DNA from: Thermococcus sp. CX2
Lineage (GTDB): Archaea > Methanobacteriota_B > Thermococci > Thermococcales > Thermococcaceae
Assembly (NCBI RefSeq): GCF_012027555.1
Contig: NZ_SNUQ01000002.1
Location: forward strand, 124,001 to 188,000
DNA length: 64,000 nt
Direction of reading: 5' to 3'
In this document: positions 26,345 through 34,686 of the stretch, piece after piece
Layout of the letters: the number at the start of each line of letters is the position of its first letter
Position numbering within the stretch: position 1 is the first letter of the stretch
Made by a program: the position numbers and the translations under genes
Notes under the pieces: generated by a model
What the model saw: the letters and a program-made list of their open reading frames with translations, nothing else
Told to the model about the DNA's origin: nothing
The model's database searches: none

Positions 26345-26393
26345 GAACCGCCAGAGGATTCAACAGAATGTTAAAAGGATAAGAAGAGAAAGT

Positions 26394-28211
26394 TCAGAAC
26401 TCGTCAAGACCGAGCTCCTTGAGCTTCTCCTCGGGTATCCTTCCATCCTCGGTCCAGCCACGGAGTGCATAGTACCTCGGAAGCATCTCCTTGAGCCTGA
26501 CGACCCTTCCCTTGTTCGGACCCTGCTTGACGGGCTCCTCGAGGAGCCTCTTGGGCAGGGTGTCCTCCTTGAGCGGGTCGAGGCCGGCCTTGAGGTTGAA
26601 GAGTCTCTCTGCGTTCCAGATGCGCTCTCCGATCTTGAGGTATTCTTCGGTAGTGAGGTCCCATCCGAGGGCTGCATTAAGCATGTCGCGGTAGTCGTCC
26701 GCACCAAGTCCGAAGGTTGTGAATACACACAGGCCCGCAGCGTCTATCAATGCGGTGAGGTCCTGGAAGGTTATGACCATCTTGACCTTCTCGTCGCTGA
26801 TGTCGTGCGGATCCATCTTGTACGGATAGCCGAGAATCTCCGGGCTTATCATGTACTGCTTGATGTGGCAGCCACCGCGGTTGTTGGTGGCGTAACCGAG
26901 GCCGTGTCCCTCCGCACCCCTCGGGTCGTAAGCCGGAAGCTCCTGCTTCTTGACGCCCATGAAGTACTCGGTTCCGTTGTACATCTCGGCAAGCCTGTAG
27001 CCACCCTCGGCGAGCTTGTCACCGAAGCCCTCTCTCCTCGCTATCTTCTCGATGTAGTAGTGCAGAACCTCAGTGTTGCCCCACCTGAAGGGCGGAGCAT
27101 CCTCACCAATGTCCTCCTGCTTGAGCAAGCCTTTCTCGTAGAGCTCCATGGCGGTGGCAAGGGTTCCACCGGTTGAGATGGTGTCCATGCCGAGCTCGTC
27201 TATCAGGTGGTTGGCCTCTATGATGCTTGCCAGGTCGTTTATTCCGAGGTGCGCTCCGAGCGCCCAGATGCTCTCATACTCGGGACCTTCAGTGACGCCG
27301 ACGGTTGGAAGCTTGTTGACCCTTCCACAGCCGATCGGACAGGCGTAACAGGGCTTGTTCCTGATGAGGTATTTGGCGGTCATGGCCTCACCGCTCTGCT
27401 CTTCGGCGTACTCAAACTGGCTTTCCTGGAAGTTCCTGGTCGGGTAGAGACCGTTCTGGTTGATTATGTTGACAAGAACCGCGGTACCGTAGTTCGGCAG
27501 TCCACCGCCGGCAGTCGGGTCTTTCCTGAGTTTGTCGGTCTTCTCCTTGACGACGGTGGTGAACTTGGCCCTGTCGGCGACCTCAACCCTATTGTGGCCG
27601 CGAACGACTATGGCCTTGAGGTTCTTGCTTCCCATTACAGCACCGACACCACCCCTTCCAGCGGCGCGGTGCTCGTCGTTCATGACCGCGGCAAAGCGGA
27701 CGAGATTCTCACCTGCCGGACCGATTGAGGCTATGCGAACTCTCTTGTCGCCGATTTCTTCCCTGAGTTTCTCTTCGGTCTCACTCACGAGCTTGCCCCA
27801 GAGATGGCTCGCATCCCTGATTTCAACCTGGTCATCGTTGATGTATATGTAGACCGGGTGATCAGCCTTGCCCTCGACTATTATAGCGTCCCAGCCAGCG
27901 AACTTCAGCTCGGCTCCGAAGAAGCCACCGGAGTTGGCCATGGCTATATAGCCGGTCAGCGGGCTCTTGGTTATAACCATATATCTGCCGCCAGTTGGGG
28001 CAGTGGTTCCGGTCAGGGGACCGGTGGCGTAAATTATTTTGTTTTCTGGGCTGAAGGGATCCACCGTGGGATCCATCTCCTTCAGAAGATAGTAGATACC
28101 AAATCCTCTGGTTCCAAGCCACTTCTGGGCAAACTTCTCGTCGAACTTCTCCTCACTTATTTTGCCCGTACTCAAATTCACCCTCAAAATCTTTCCCCAG
28201 TACGCAAACAT
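26394..28211 (-). CDS. aor: Tungsten-containing aldehyde:ferredoxin oxidoreductase
   Basis: Oxidises aldehydes from amino-acid fermentation to acids with ferredoxin as electron acceptor; cytoplasmic homodimer with a tungsto-bispterin and one [4Fe-4S] cluster. 605 residues, the same length as the P. furiosus enzyme. Cluster ligands: NKPCYACPIGCGRVN (about residue 288) and DAAGLCVFTTFG (about 494). Pterin motifs: AAGRGGVGAVMGSKNLKAI (about 180) and YDPRGAEGHGLGYATNNRGG (about 430). The frame is open to 28244, but GGGGGAGTCGAAAC precedes the ATG at 28211 and a TATA-like box (AATTTATTA) lies about 50 bases upstream. The radical-SAM partner gene lies directly upstream. Confidence 0.97.
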   Translation of the reverse strand: MFAYWGKILRVNLSTGKISEEKFDEKFAQKWLGTRGFGIYYLLKEMDPTVDPFSPENKIIYATGPLTGTTAPTGGRYMVITKSPLTGYIAMANSGGFFGAELKFAGWDAIIVEGKADHPVYIYINDDQVEIRDASHLWGKLVSETEEKLREEIGDKRVRIASIGPAGENLVRFAAVMNDEHRAAGRGGVGAVMGSKNLKAIVVRGHNRVEVADRAKFTTVVKEKTDKLRKDPTAGGGLPNYGTAVLVNIINQNGLYPTRNFQESQFEYAEEQSGEAMTAKYLIRNKPCYACPIGCGRVNKLPTVGVTEGPEYESIWALGAHLGINDLASIIEANHLIDELGMDTISTGGTLATAMELYEKGLLKQEDIGEDAPPFRWGNTEVLHYYIEKIARREGFGDKLAEGGYRLAEMYNGTEYFMGVKKQELPAYDPRGAEGHGLGYATNNRGGCHIKQYMISPEILGYPYKMDPHDISDEKVKMVITFQDLTALIDAAGLCVFTTFGLGADDYRDMLNAALGWDLTTEEYLKIGERIWNAERLFNLKAGLDPLKEDTLPKRLLEEPVKQGPNKGRVVRLKEMLPRYYALRGWTEDGRIPEEKLKELGLDEF

Positions 28212-28411
28212 GTTTCGACTCCCCCGGACAGTTGTCGAAGGCATTTTTGTACATTAGTACTAATAAATTTGACGAAAGCAAAAAGAGAAGCATGAAATAG
28301 GCAAGATAAGTACATTTGTTTAACATGGCCATAGTGATTAGCAAAATAGCTAGACCCTTTTCCGAACATTTAAGTTAGAAAAACACACTGCCAATTTCCA
28401 AAATATATGTA

Positions 28412-28423
28412 AATACATGTATT
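28412..28423. promoter_or_regulatory. 12-base palindrome between the cmo and aor genes
   Basis: AATACATGTATT is a perfect palindrome inside a very A/T-rich stretch of the 233-base spacer between the radical-SAM gene and aor. It could be a control site or part of transcript termination of the upstream gene. No binding protein is suggested by the neighbours. Confidence 0.25.
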
Positions 28424-28444
28424 GAAAAATATATATTTGGAAAG

Positions 28445-29572
28445 TCACCAGAAGCCCTTCATGCCTTTCTCTGGTATCGGGCAGAGGGCTATGCGTCTTG
28501 ACCAGAGGCAGTCGGCACAGCTTGGGATGTTGCCCCAGCAGTCAGACTGCGTATCCTGTACAAAGGAGCAGGACTCGTTGAGCGAGCAGTCGGTACAGCT
28601 TGGATAGAGGGAGTTCTTGACCACAAAACGGAACCAGGCGTAATCCCTGCTCGTCCATATGTCAGCTATGCTCCTCTCCCGGACGTTGCCGAAAGAGTAG
28701 GCGAGGACCATTTTCTCCCTGCCGAAGACTATCTCCGGGTATGTGTGCAGGAAACGATAGCAGGGAGCAACCTCTCCGTCCCAGCGTACGACGGCGACTT
28801 TCTTTTCCACGAACTCGCAGTGACGCTCGGTTTTCAGCGAGAATTCGGCCGTCTTGTGCAGGTAGCCATGGTATATGGCCTGGAGCTTGTTCACTATCGG
28901 CTTCATATCTACGCTGCCGTCATAGACTATCATATCAGCGTGCTCCTTGGTTATGGGAATGATGTTCGAGATGAGCAGTGTATCGATGCCCAAAGAGCCA
29001 ACGTAGTGCGCTATCTCGGGGAGCTCTTTGTAGTTCTCCTTTGTCGCCACAACCTCAACGCCTATGTGGGGAACGTCGCTCCCAAGCTTTTTCTTGACCT
29101 CCTGTATCTTCTTTATCCTGGCGCCCGTGTAGTCTGGCTTTATGTGGCCGATGTCAACCGGCTGGGTTGGCACGGAGTCCACCGAGAAATATATCAAATC
29201 CACCCCAAGCTTTACAAGTTCCTCTATGCGCTTGTCCGTGAGTAGAAAGCCGTTGGTGCTTATACCAAGGGCGAAGCCGCGCCTCTTGACTTCCCTGACC
29301 ATGTCCATGAAGCGGGGGTGAACGGTGGGCTCGCCTATGCCTCCAAAGTATATCATCTCGAGCTCTGGGAGTTCCTCGGCGTCATCGAGTATCTTGATGA
29401 AGAGATCCCAGTCCATGTCTCCTTCTCCGTCCTCCCAGTACTGCTTGAAGCACATCTCGCAGCGGAGGTTGCAGCGGTTGGTTATCTCGATGTATAGATA
29501 TCTCAGATCCGGCTTCTTGGGGATTAAAACGAATGCACCATCAAGATCGAACTTATGAGCGTTGTTTTCCAA
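28445..29572 (-). CDS. cmo: Radical-SAM cofactor-modifying protein of the aldehyde oxidoreductase (Cmo)
   Basis: A 375-residue radical-SAM/SPASM protein. The SAM-cluster motif is TNRCNLRCEMCFKQ (about residue 32), followed by FGGIGEPTVHPRF (about 76) and GISTNGFLL (about 103). The C-terminal region has SPASM-type cysteines: GEVAPCYRFLH (about 270), then PSCTDCSLNESC and SDCWGNIPSCADC near 330-360. In Pyrococcus the same gene precedes aor and is named for modification of the tungsten cofactor; the chemistry is not proven. TTG start behind GGGTGATTTAAG; TATA box GGTTATAAAG at 29608-29617. Confidence 0.92.
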   Translation of the reverse strand: MENNAHKFDLDGAFVLIPKKPDLRYLYIEITNRCNLRCEMCFKQYWEDGEGDMDWDLFIKILDDAEELPELEMIYFGGIGEPTVHPRFMDMVREVKRRGFALGISTNGFLLTDKRIEELVKLGVDLIYFSVDSVPTQPVDIGHIKPDYTGARIKKIQEVKKKLGSDVPHIGVEVVATKENYKELPEIAHYVGSLGIDTLLISNIIPITKEHADMIVYDGSVDMKPIVNKLQAIYHGYLHKTAEFSLKTERHCEFVEKKVAVVRWDGEVAPCYRFLHTYPEIVFGREKMVLAYSFGNVRERSIADIWTSRDYAWFRFVVKNSLYPSCTDCSLNESCSFVQDTQSDCWGNIPSCADCLWSRRIALCPIPEKGMKGFW

Positions 29573-30110
29573 CTTAAATCACCCGACTGCGAAGTACAGC
29601 CGAGAACTTTATAACCTTTAGTGGGCATTATTGGGTAATAGGAAAGTGAGTCATTCAGGGACACACGTTTGAGTGGACTCTCGTCAACGGACCTGCTTAG
29701 AAACGAGCATTTTCATTTCAGCACTCGGAGAACGCCACCAGCGGCAAACACCACAAGGACAGCACGTCAAAAACAGGTTCACCCAAAATTAGCGATTTAA
29801 CAGGACATACGAGCCCCGATCAAACTTTGCAAGGCAAAGTTTGGCCTGTGCGAAGTTTGATCAAAGGTTAGTTACTGTAAAGCCAGATGGATTATTGGCA
29901 GGTATCCTCCCTTAAGCAAAGAGCTCTTTTGGAGGGTTTGACTCACAATCGTGCCCCAAGGGTACTTACAAGGTAAACCCCTCAAAGAAAGCCATCTCCC
30001 ATGGAATTCAACATGAGAAATTATACTTGAAAGGGGATACCCACACAAAAACGAACACCTCCTAGAACAGCCCATCACTTTTCGCCAGTCTTTACTTGCA
30101 TAAAGGCTGC
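29573..30110. other. Untranslated spacer beside tRNA-Arg, related to the spacer at 8.6-9.4 kb
   Basis: About 540 bases without a supported gene. The right-hand part holds the hairpin 29822-29842 and, 15 bases on, GCGAAGTTTGATCAAA, its inverted partner. GACATACGAGCC then CCGATCAAACTT (29803-29826) matches GACGTACGAGCC then TTGATCAAACTT at 9396-9419. TTTCGCCAGTCTTT...AAAGGCTG near 30078-30110 matches TTTCGCCAGCCTTT...AAAGGCTG near 8902-8930. The left end contains the cmo promoter. The shared pieces mark a repeat family confined to tRNA-side spacers in this window. Confidence 0.55.
29822..29842. repeat. AAACTT-family hairpin, copy 4
   Basis: Perfect 9-bp stem AAACTTTGC / GCAAAGTTT with an AAG loop, preceded by GATC and followed at 29851 by a further inverted half (GCGAAGTTTGATCAAA). 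Confidence 0.7.
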
Positions 30111-30188
30111 TGGCGGGCCGGGCGGGATTTGAACCCGCGACCTTCGGCTCCGGAGGCCGACGCTCTGTCCTGGCTAAGCCACCGGCCC
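30111..30188 (-). tRNA. tRNA-Arg (anticodon CCG)
   Basis: A 78-base tRNA on the minus strand. Acceptor stem GGGCCGG/CCGGCCC, discriminator G, encoded CCA, anticodon arm TCGGC-CTCCGGA-GCCGA (anticodon CCG, reads CGG), T loop GTTCAAATCC. A TATA box GGTTTTTAAG lies at 30215-30224. Confidence 0.95.
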
Positions 30189-30214
30189 GCGCCCATAATT
30201 ACTCGAGGAGTGGA

Positions 30215-30224
30215 CTTAAAAACC
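30215..30224 (-). promoter_or_regulatory. TATA box of the tRNA-Arg gene
   Basis: GGTTTTTAAG on the minus strand, about 27-36 bases before the tRNA start. Confidence 0.6.
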
Positions 30225-30332
30225 TAATTCCAAAATACGCAGAACTAAAGAGTACATGGAGGTACTACAACGCACAAAAACTTTTTAGACCGAGCACCCT
30301 ACATAGAGTAAGAGATTAGAAAGGTGGTACCT

Positions 30333-30698
30333 ATGGAGCCCCACGAGTTCAAGCTCACCGAGGAAGGAATAAAGGCTGTTCTGCCCCCTCTCGAGGCGGA
30401 GATAATGGAACACATGTGGAAGGTTAAAGTCGCCACGGCTGGCCAAGTCTATGAGTACATGAAGGAGAAGCACCCTGACATAAGACGCTCCACCATAAGC
30501 ATCCTCATGAACCGCCTCTGCGAGCGCGGTCTCCTTAAGAGGAGTGTTGAGAAGGGAAGGGGGGGTATGAGATACGTCTACTCAATAACCACTACGAGGG
30601 AAGAGTTCGAGGAAAAAGTGGTGAAAAGCATTCTCGACGCCCTCATGACGAACTTCAGGGAGGCAACGTACGCTTACCTCTCCAAAATTAAGAAGTGA
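30333..30698 (+). CDS. BlaI/MecI/CopY-family transcriptional regulator
   Basis: A 121-residue winged-helix regulator. The DNA-binding part runs PPLEAEIMEHMWKVKVATAG through HPDIRRSTISILMNRLCERG to LLKRSVEKGRGGMRYVYSI (residues about 18-90); the C-terminal helix (EKVVKSILDALMTNFREATY) is the dimerisation region. GGTGGTACCT precedes the ATG at 30333. It is followed 6 bases later by an M48 membrane metalloprotease. In bacteria BlaI repressors are inactivated by proteolysis through a membrane metalloprotease (BlaR1, family M56), so the pairing is suggestive. The targets are unknown. Confidence 0.88.
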   Translation: MEPHEFKLTEEGIKAVLPPLEAEIMEHMWKVKVATAGQVYEYMKEKHPDIRRSTISILMNRLCERGLLKRSVEKGRGGMRYVYSITTTREEFEEKVVKSILDALMTNFREATYAYLSKIKK

Positions 30699-30704
30699 TG
30701 AAAG

Positions 30705-31481
30705 ATGCTCTTCATCATCATATCCCTTGAGGTCCTGCTGGCAGTCATAGCCTTAAAGGAACTGGGCCTCAAGATAGCGCTGGCAGCGTTCGGCATCATA
30801 TTCGCCTTCTACCTCTGGGTCTCGACCCACGACATCAGGGGCAACTATATCACCCTTGAGAGGAACGAGATCCCATGGCTCTACGATGGCATAGCCGAGA
30901 TGGCAAAGAAGGCAAAGCTCTCAATGCCAAGGGTGTACATCCTCGATGACTACATACCCAACGCATACTCCTTCAAGGACACCATAGTCCTATCCCTTGG
31001 GCTGTTTGAGGTTCTCGACCAAGACGAAATTCTCGCGGTTGCCGCTCATGAGCTCGGCCACATAAAGAATGGCGACACCAAGACCTTCCCGCTCATAGCT
31101 TATGGAAGGTACCTGATGATAGTCTTCACAGCAATCTTGATCCTGCTTGCCCACAGCACGGGGGTGACGATAGCCGCGCTGGGTCTTTACGTCCTCTACG
31201 AGGTCACCCGTGCCGATTTCCTCAAAAAGAGGGAGTTCCAGGCAGACGAGACGGCACTCAGGTTGCTGGATATCCCAATGAGTCTGAAGCGCGCCCTCGA
31301 GGAGCTAAAGTACTACGAAGATCTTAGAATAGGGGTCAGACATACCTCTCTGCCGAGCATCGAGCCTGCTATAGAGAGAAAGCAAAGGGTAACGCTTATA
31401 GACACCCACCCGAGCTACGATGAGAGGATATTCAGAATTCTCGCCGAGATAAACGGCAACATGTTCAACAAGCGTATATAG
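30705..31481 (+). CDS. M48-family (HtpX-like) membrane zinc metalloprotease
   Basis: A 258-residue protease. Two N-terminal hydrophobic segments, then the zinc site VAAHELGHIKNGD (HExxH at about residue 113). A further hydrophobic pair follows (YLMIVFTAILILLAHSTGVT), and the third ligand region is KKREFQADETAL (about 178). HtpX-like proteases cut misfolded membrane proteins, with the active site facing the cytoplasm. Transcribed with the BlaI-like regulator 6 bases upstream and with the deaminase gene 9 bases downstream. A role in responding to membrane stress or in clearing the regulator is inference. Confidence 0.9.
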   Translation: MLFIIISLEVLLAVIALKELGLKIALAAFGIIFAFYLWVSTHDIRGNYITLERNEIPWLYDGIAEMAKKAKLSMPRVYILDDYIPNAYSFKDTIVLSLGLFEVLDQDEILAVAAHELGHIKNGDTKTFPLIAYGRYLMIVFTAILILLAHSTGVTIAALGLYVLYEVTRADFLKKREFQADETALRLLDIPMSLKRALEELKYYEDLRIGVRHTSLPSIEPAIERKQRVTLIDTHPSYDERIFRILAEINGNMFNKRI

Positions 31482-31490
31482 TGATGGGCT

Positions 31491-32030
31491 ATGGGGGTTG
31501 AAATATTCCTCGACAGGGAAAAGGCGGAGCGCATAAAGCAAATCAGGCCGACCAAGGACGAGTACTTCATGCTAATAGCGAAGCTCGTGAGCCTTAGAGC
31601 GACCTGTCCGAGGCTCCGCGTTGGCGCTGTTGCAGTTAAAGACGGGTACATCCTTGCGACAGGCTACAACGGCGCCCCCAGGGGCATGGAGCACTGCATA
31701 GATGTCGGCTGCCTCATAGTTGGCGGCCACTGCCACAGAGCGGTTCATGCCGAGCAGAACGTCATAGCGATGGCTGCCAGAAAGGGCATAAGCCTCGAGG
31801 GGGCAACGCTCTACGTCACCCACTTCCCCTGCGACACCTGCTTTAAGTTAGTCATCAACGCCGGAATCAAGGAGATAGTCTACGAGGAGATGTATCCCAA
31901 CGAGGCCACGGAAATTCTCCTGAGGGAAGCGCAGGAAAAGGGAATTGTCAAAATAAGACAGTTCAAGCTCCCGAAGGAGCGCGTCAGGCTCTTCCTAGAG
32001 GAGCTCTTTGGGGAGTTCGTGGAGGATTAA
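31491..32030 (+). CDS. dCMP deaminase-family protein (ComE-like)
   Basis: A 179-residue cytidine/deoxycytidylate deaminase. Zinc and catalytic motif: HAEQNVIAMAA (His and Glu at about residues 84-86) and PCDTCFKLVINAG (about 110). Also typical are LRVGAVAVKDGYILATGYNG (about 42) and APRGMEHCIDVGC. It would turn dCMP into dUMP for thymidylate synthesis. The last gene of the run with the regulator and the M48 protease; it ends overlapping the convergent DUF2304 gene by 4 bases. Nothing ties it functionally to the two upstream genes. Confidence 0.9.
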   Translation: MGVEIFLDREKAERIKQIRPTKDEYFMLIAKLVSLRATCPRLRVGAVAVKDGYILATGYNGAPRGMEHCIDVGCLIVGGHCHRAVHAEQNVIAMAARKGISLEGATLYVTHFPCDTCFKLVINAGIKEIVYEEMYPNEATEILLREAQEKGIVKIRQFKLPKERVRLFLEELFGEFVED

Positions 32031-32392
32031 AGCTTCTCCTCTATTTTCTCCAACCTCTTGTTCATTTCCTCAAGCTCTATGGCGAGTTTCCTGGTGAGTT
32101 CCGTTATCTCACGCTCGGTCTTGTCAACGGCTAGGTAGACCCTGAATATGAGGATGTATCCTAGGCCGATGCCTATAACGAAGAGGGCGTCAAAACCCCT
32201 TCCAAGGCCAAGGATGCGCTTTATCTCGTTGGCTATCTCCACGGGAAATATCGCGACTATCAGGAGGCCAAGCAAGAGTGCCTCCCAGAAGAGAAAGTCT
32301 TCCCACTCAAACTCCCTGCGCCCGTACCTGCCGAGCACATAGACCATCGAAGCCAGGACAACAACTATCGTTATGTACTGAATCGCGTACAT
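32027..32392 (-). CDS. DUF2304 membrane protein
   Basis: A 121-residue protein with three hydrophobic helices (IQYITIVVVLASMVYVLG; ALLLGLLIVAIFPVEIA; ALFVIGIGLGYILIFRVYLA) and a C-terminal coiled coil (ITELTRKLAIELEEMNKRLE). DUF2304 proteins commonly sit beside polyisoprenyl-phosphate glycosyltransferases, as here: the gene overlaps the end of the HAD-glycosyltransferase fusion. It may form part of that enzyme's membrane complex. The ATG at 32392 is spaced 5 bases from GGTGA; the frame is also open three codons earlier. Confidence 0.85.
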   Translation of the reverse strand: MYAIQYITIVVVLASMVYVLGRYGRREFEWEDFLFWEALLLGLLIVAIFPVEIANEIKRILGLGRGFDALFVIGIGLGYILIFRVYLAVDKTEREITELTRKLAIELEEMNKRLEKIEEKL

Positions 32393-32397
32393 ACCCA

Positions 32398-33720
32398 TCA
32401 CCTCAGTTTGTCAAACAGCAGGTTAAGAGCTATCTTAACTCCCTCCAAAATGTTCGTACCCTTCTTCATGGAGTACTCGGTATAGACGGCCTTTATGGGA
32501 ACCTCCACAATCCTGCAGCCGTTCTTCGAGACCTCTATGATTATCTCGCTCGAAACCGCATAGCGGTCGCAGGTTATCGTTATTTTTGACGCACACTCAC
32601 GGTTGAAGCACCTAAGCCCGCTCTGGCTGTCGCTGACGTACTTCCTCGCGAAGACCGCGGTTATGGCGTCGAGAACGAAGTTGCCGAAGCGCTTGACAAA
32701 GGGCATCTGACTTGTATCGCCCTTGAGCCTTGAACCCACCGCAAAGTCCGCTTTGCCTTCAGCGACTGGCTTCATGACGCGAAGGGCGTCACTAACAAGA
32801 TGCTGGCCGTCGGCGTCGAAAGTCAGGATTAACCTCGCGCCCCTTCTGAGAGCGTATTTAATGCCCGTACCTAATGCCCCCCCGAGTCCGCGGTTGACGA
32901 GATGAGTGAGCACGTGGACATTCTTTGAGCGGGCTATCTCGGCAGTCCTGTCCCTGCTACCGTCGTTGACGACGACTATCTCCTCTGCCCGGAAGTAGCG
33001 CAAAAGGTCGTCGAGAACCGCACTGATGGTTTTTTCTTCGTTGTAGGCCGGAACCACGACGTAGGTGCTCAATATGTTCTCCAGCAGTCGAGGGAGCTCT
33101 TTAATCGTCTCAACCTCGAAGCTCGGCTCTGCCTCGACGCTGAAGCTCATCCTTCCGGCGTCGTGGTCAGTTATCATAACGCTCAGGGCACCGAGCTCAT
33201 TAGCGGGGATTACATCGTAACCGTGATCCCCAACGACGAGAACCTTCGTTGGCTCGACGCCGAAGGCTTCAATTATTCCCCTGAGCTGACCGGAGTTGGG
33301 CTTCAGATCCTCGGGAGGAACGTCGTCTCGGGTGGAGATGAGGGAAAAGTAATCCCTAATACCGTGCATCTCAAGAGCCTTTAGAGTGGCCTCACGGGAG
33401 CTTCTAGTCATTATGGCCAAAGGAATGTTTTTGCCCTTAAGAAGCTCCAGAACATCCATGACTCCCTCGAAGAGAAAGCTCTTCTCCATCCGCTCCACTT
33501 CAAGCTCAACCATTATTGAGTAGAGCTCCTCAAAGCTCCTCCCGGTTTCCCTCGCTATCCTGTGGAGATTCTCGTACATTGGGGTTAGATCCCCTATTAT
33601 CTCCTTTGGGATACCCATCTGGAGCAATCTTGATTTCAGTTCCTCCTTCACCTCAGAGAAGGGCTTTGGGGCCCCTATTAGCGTTCCGTCCAGATCAAAG
33701 ACCACCAGCCTTATGTCCAT
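32398..33720 (-). CDS. HAD phosphatase - GT2 glycosyltransferase fusion (dolichol-phosphate mannose synthase-like)
   Basis: A 440-residue fusion. Residues 1-220 are a HAD-superfamily hydrolase: VFDLDGTLIGAPKP (nucleophile Asp near residue 8), AIMTRSSREATLKAL (about 107) and VLVVGDHGYDVIPANELGAL (about 168). Residues about 225-440 are a GT2 domain: VVVPAYNEEKTISAVLDDL, IVVVNDGSRDRTAEIARS, ILTFDADGQHLVSDALRVMK (DxD-type) and VGSRLKGD. The transferase half resembles dolichyl-phosphate mannose/glucose synthases, which charge lipid carriers on the inner membrane face. The phosphatase may hydrolyse a sugar phosphate or a side product. GGTGGAAGCT precedes the ATG at 33720. Confidence 0.87.
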   Translation of the reverse strand: MDIRLVVFDLDGTLIGAPKPFSEVKEELKSRLLQMGIPKEIIGDLTPMYENLHRIARETGRSFEELYSIMVELEVERMEKSFLFEGVMDVLELLKGKNIPLAIMTRSSREATLKALEMHGIRDYFSLISTRDDVPPEDLKPNSGQLRGIIEAFGVEPTKVLVVGDHGYDVIPANELGALSVMITDHDAGRMSFSVEAEPSFEVETIKELPRLLENILSTYVVVPAYNEEKTISAVLDDLLRYFRAEEIVVVNDGSRDRTAEIARSKNVHVLTHLVNRGLGGALGTGIKYALRRGARLILTFDADGQHLVSDALRVMKPVAEGKADFAVGSRLKGDTSQMPFVKRFGNFVLDAITAVFARKYVSDSQSGLRCFNRECASKITITCDRYAVSSEIIIEVSKNGCRIVEVPIKAVYTEYSMKKGTNILEGVKIALNLLFDKLR

Positions 33721-33762
33721 AGCTTCCACCGAAGGATTTATTTTTAGGCAGCCGTAACACCT

Positions 33763-34686
33763 GTGGGTGTGCTTAGTATGATGTGGGCCGCTCCTCTTAT
33801 AGGTTTAACCCTAACTCTCATCCTCACGCCGTACGTTGCCAGGAGAATGAAGAAGGCGGGGATAACCGGACGGGATATCCACAAACCCGACCAGCCAGAC
33901 GTGGCCGAGATGGGGGGAATCGCCATCCTTCTGGCGCTTCCTGTGGCGCTCTCGCCCTTCATGAACGAAGAGCTCGCAATGGCCTTAGTGGTTTTCCTTC
34001 TCTTCGGGATCGTTGGAGTTATAGATGACCTGACGAACCTCAGACAGCTCCACAAGGTAATCTTCTCGCTCTTCGTCTCTATCCCCGTCATGTTCCTTGG
34101 GGTTTCATCGGAGGTGGACGTCTTCGGCTTTTCGCTCAATCTCGGGGTTCTTTATCCAATCTTCACGGTGCTCTTCGTAACCGGTTCCGCGAACCTTGTG
34201 AACATGCTCGCCGGCTTCAACGGGCTCGAGATTGGCGCCTCGGCGGTAGCGCTCTTCTTCCTAGCCCTAATAACCGAGGGAAACGCTAGACTGCTCGCAC
34301 TGGCTGGAATGGGTGCTGCCCTTGGCTTCCTGTGGTGGAACAGATACCCCTCAAGAGTCTTTCCCGGGGATACTGGAACACTAAGCGTCGGGGCTCTCAT
34401 AGGATTAATAGGAATTATAGGGAAAGTCGAGGCCTACGCAGCGGTACTCCTCATACCCCATTTCCTAGACTTCATCATAAAAGCTATGGGGGTGCGTTTT
34501 GGAGTCCGCAGGCGCGGAAGAACGACCGTCCTCCCCGATGGGACCCTTCAGGCTCCCCCGTATCCAAGCTTTTTGGGGATGATAATGAGAAAAGTCAAAG
34601 TAACAGAGCCAAAGCTGGTCGCTATAGTATGGTTCATTGAGGCTATTCTTGGTCTTCTCGTCTTGGTTTTTCGTCTATCACTTTAA
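33763..34686 (+). CDS. Polyprenyl-phosphate GlcNAc-1-phosphate transferase (GT4, MraY/WecA/ALG7-like)
   Basis: Multi-pass membrane enzyme of 307 residues that moves a sugar-1-phosphate from UDP to dolichyl phosphate, the first step of N-glycan synthesis. Marks: KPDQPDVAEMGGIAILLALP (about 41), FGIVGVIDDLTNLRQLHK (Asp pair about 87), NLVNMLAGFNGLE (about 146) and YPSRVFPGDTGTLSVGAL (about 195). About nine or ten helices. GTG start at 33763 lies about 23 bases from the TATA-like TTTATTTTTAGG; an ATG at 33778 is the alternative. Convergent with cas6, overlapping it by 44 bases. Confidence 0.88.
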   Translation: MGVLSMMWAAPLIGLTLTLILTPYVARRMKKAGITGRDIHKPDQPDVAEMGGIAILLALPVALSPFMNEELAMALVVFLLFGIVGVIDDLTNLRQLHKVIFSLFVSIPVMFLGVSSEVDVFGFSLNLGVLYPIFTVLFVTGSANLVNMLAGFNGLEIGASAVALFFLALITEGNARLLALAGMGAALGFLWWNRYPSRVFPGDTGTLSVGALIGLIGIIGKVEAYAAVLLIPHFLDFIIKAMGVRFGVRRRGRTTVLPDGTLQAPPYPSFLGMIMRKVKVTEPKLVAIVWFIEAILGLLVLVFRLSL

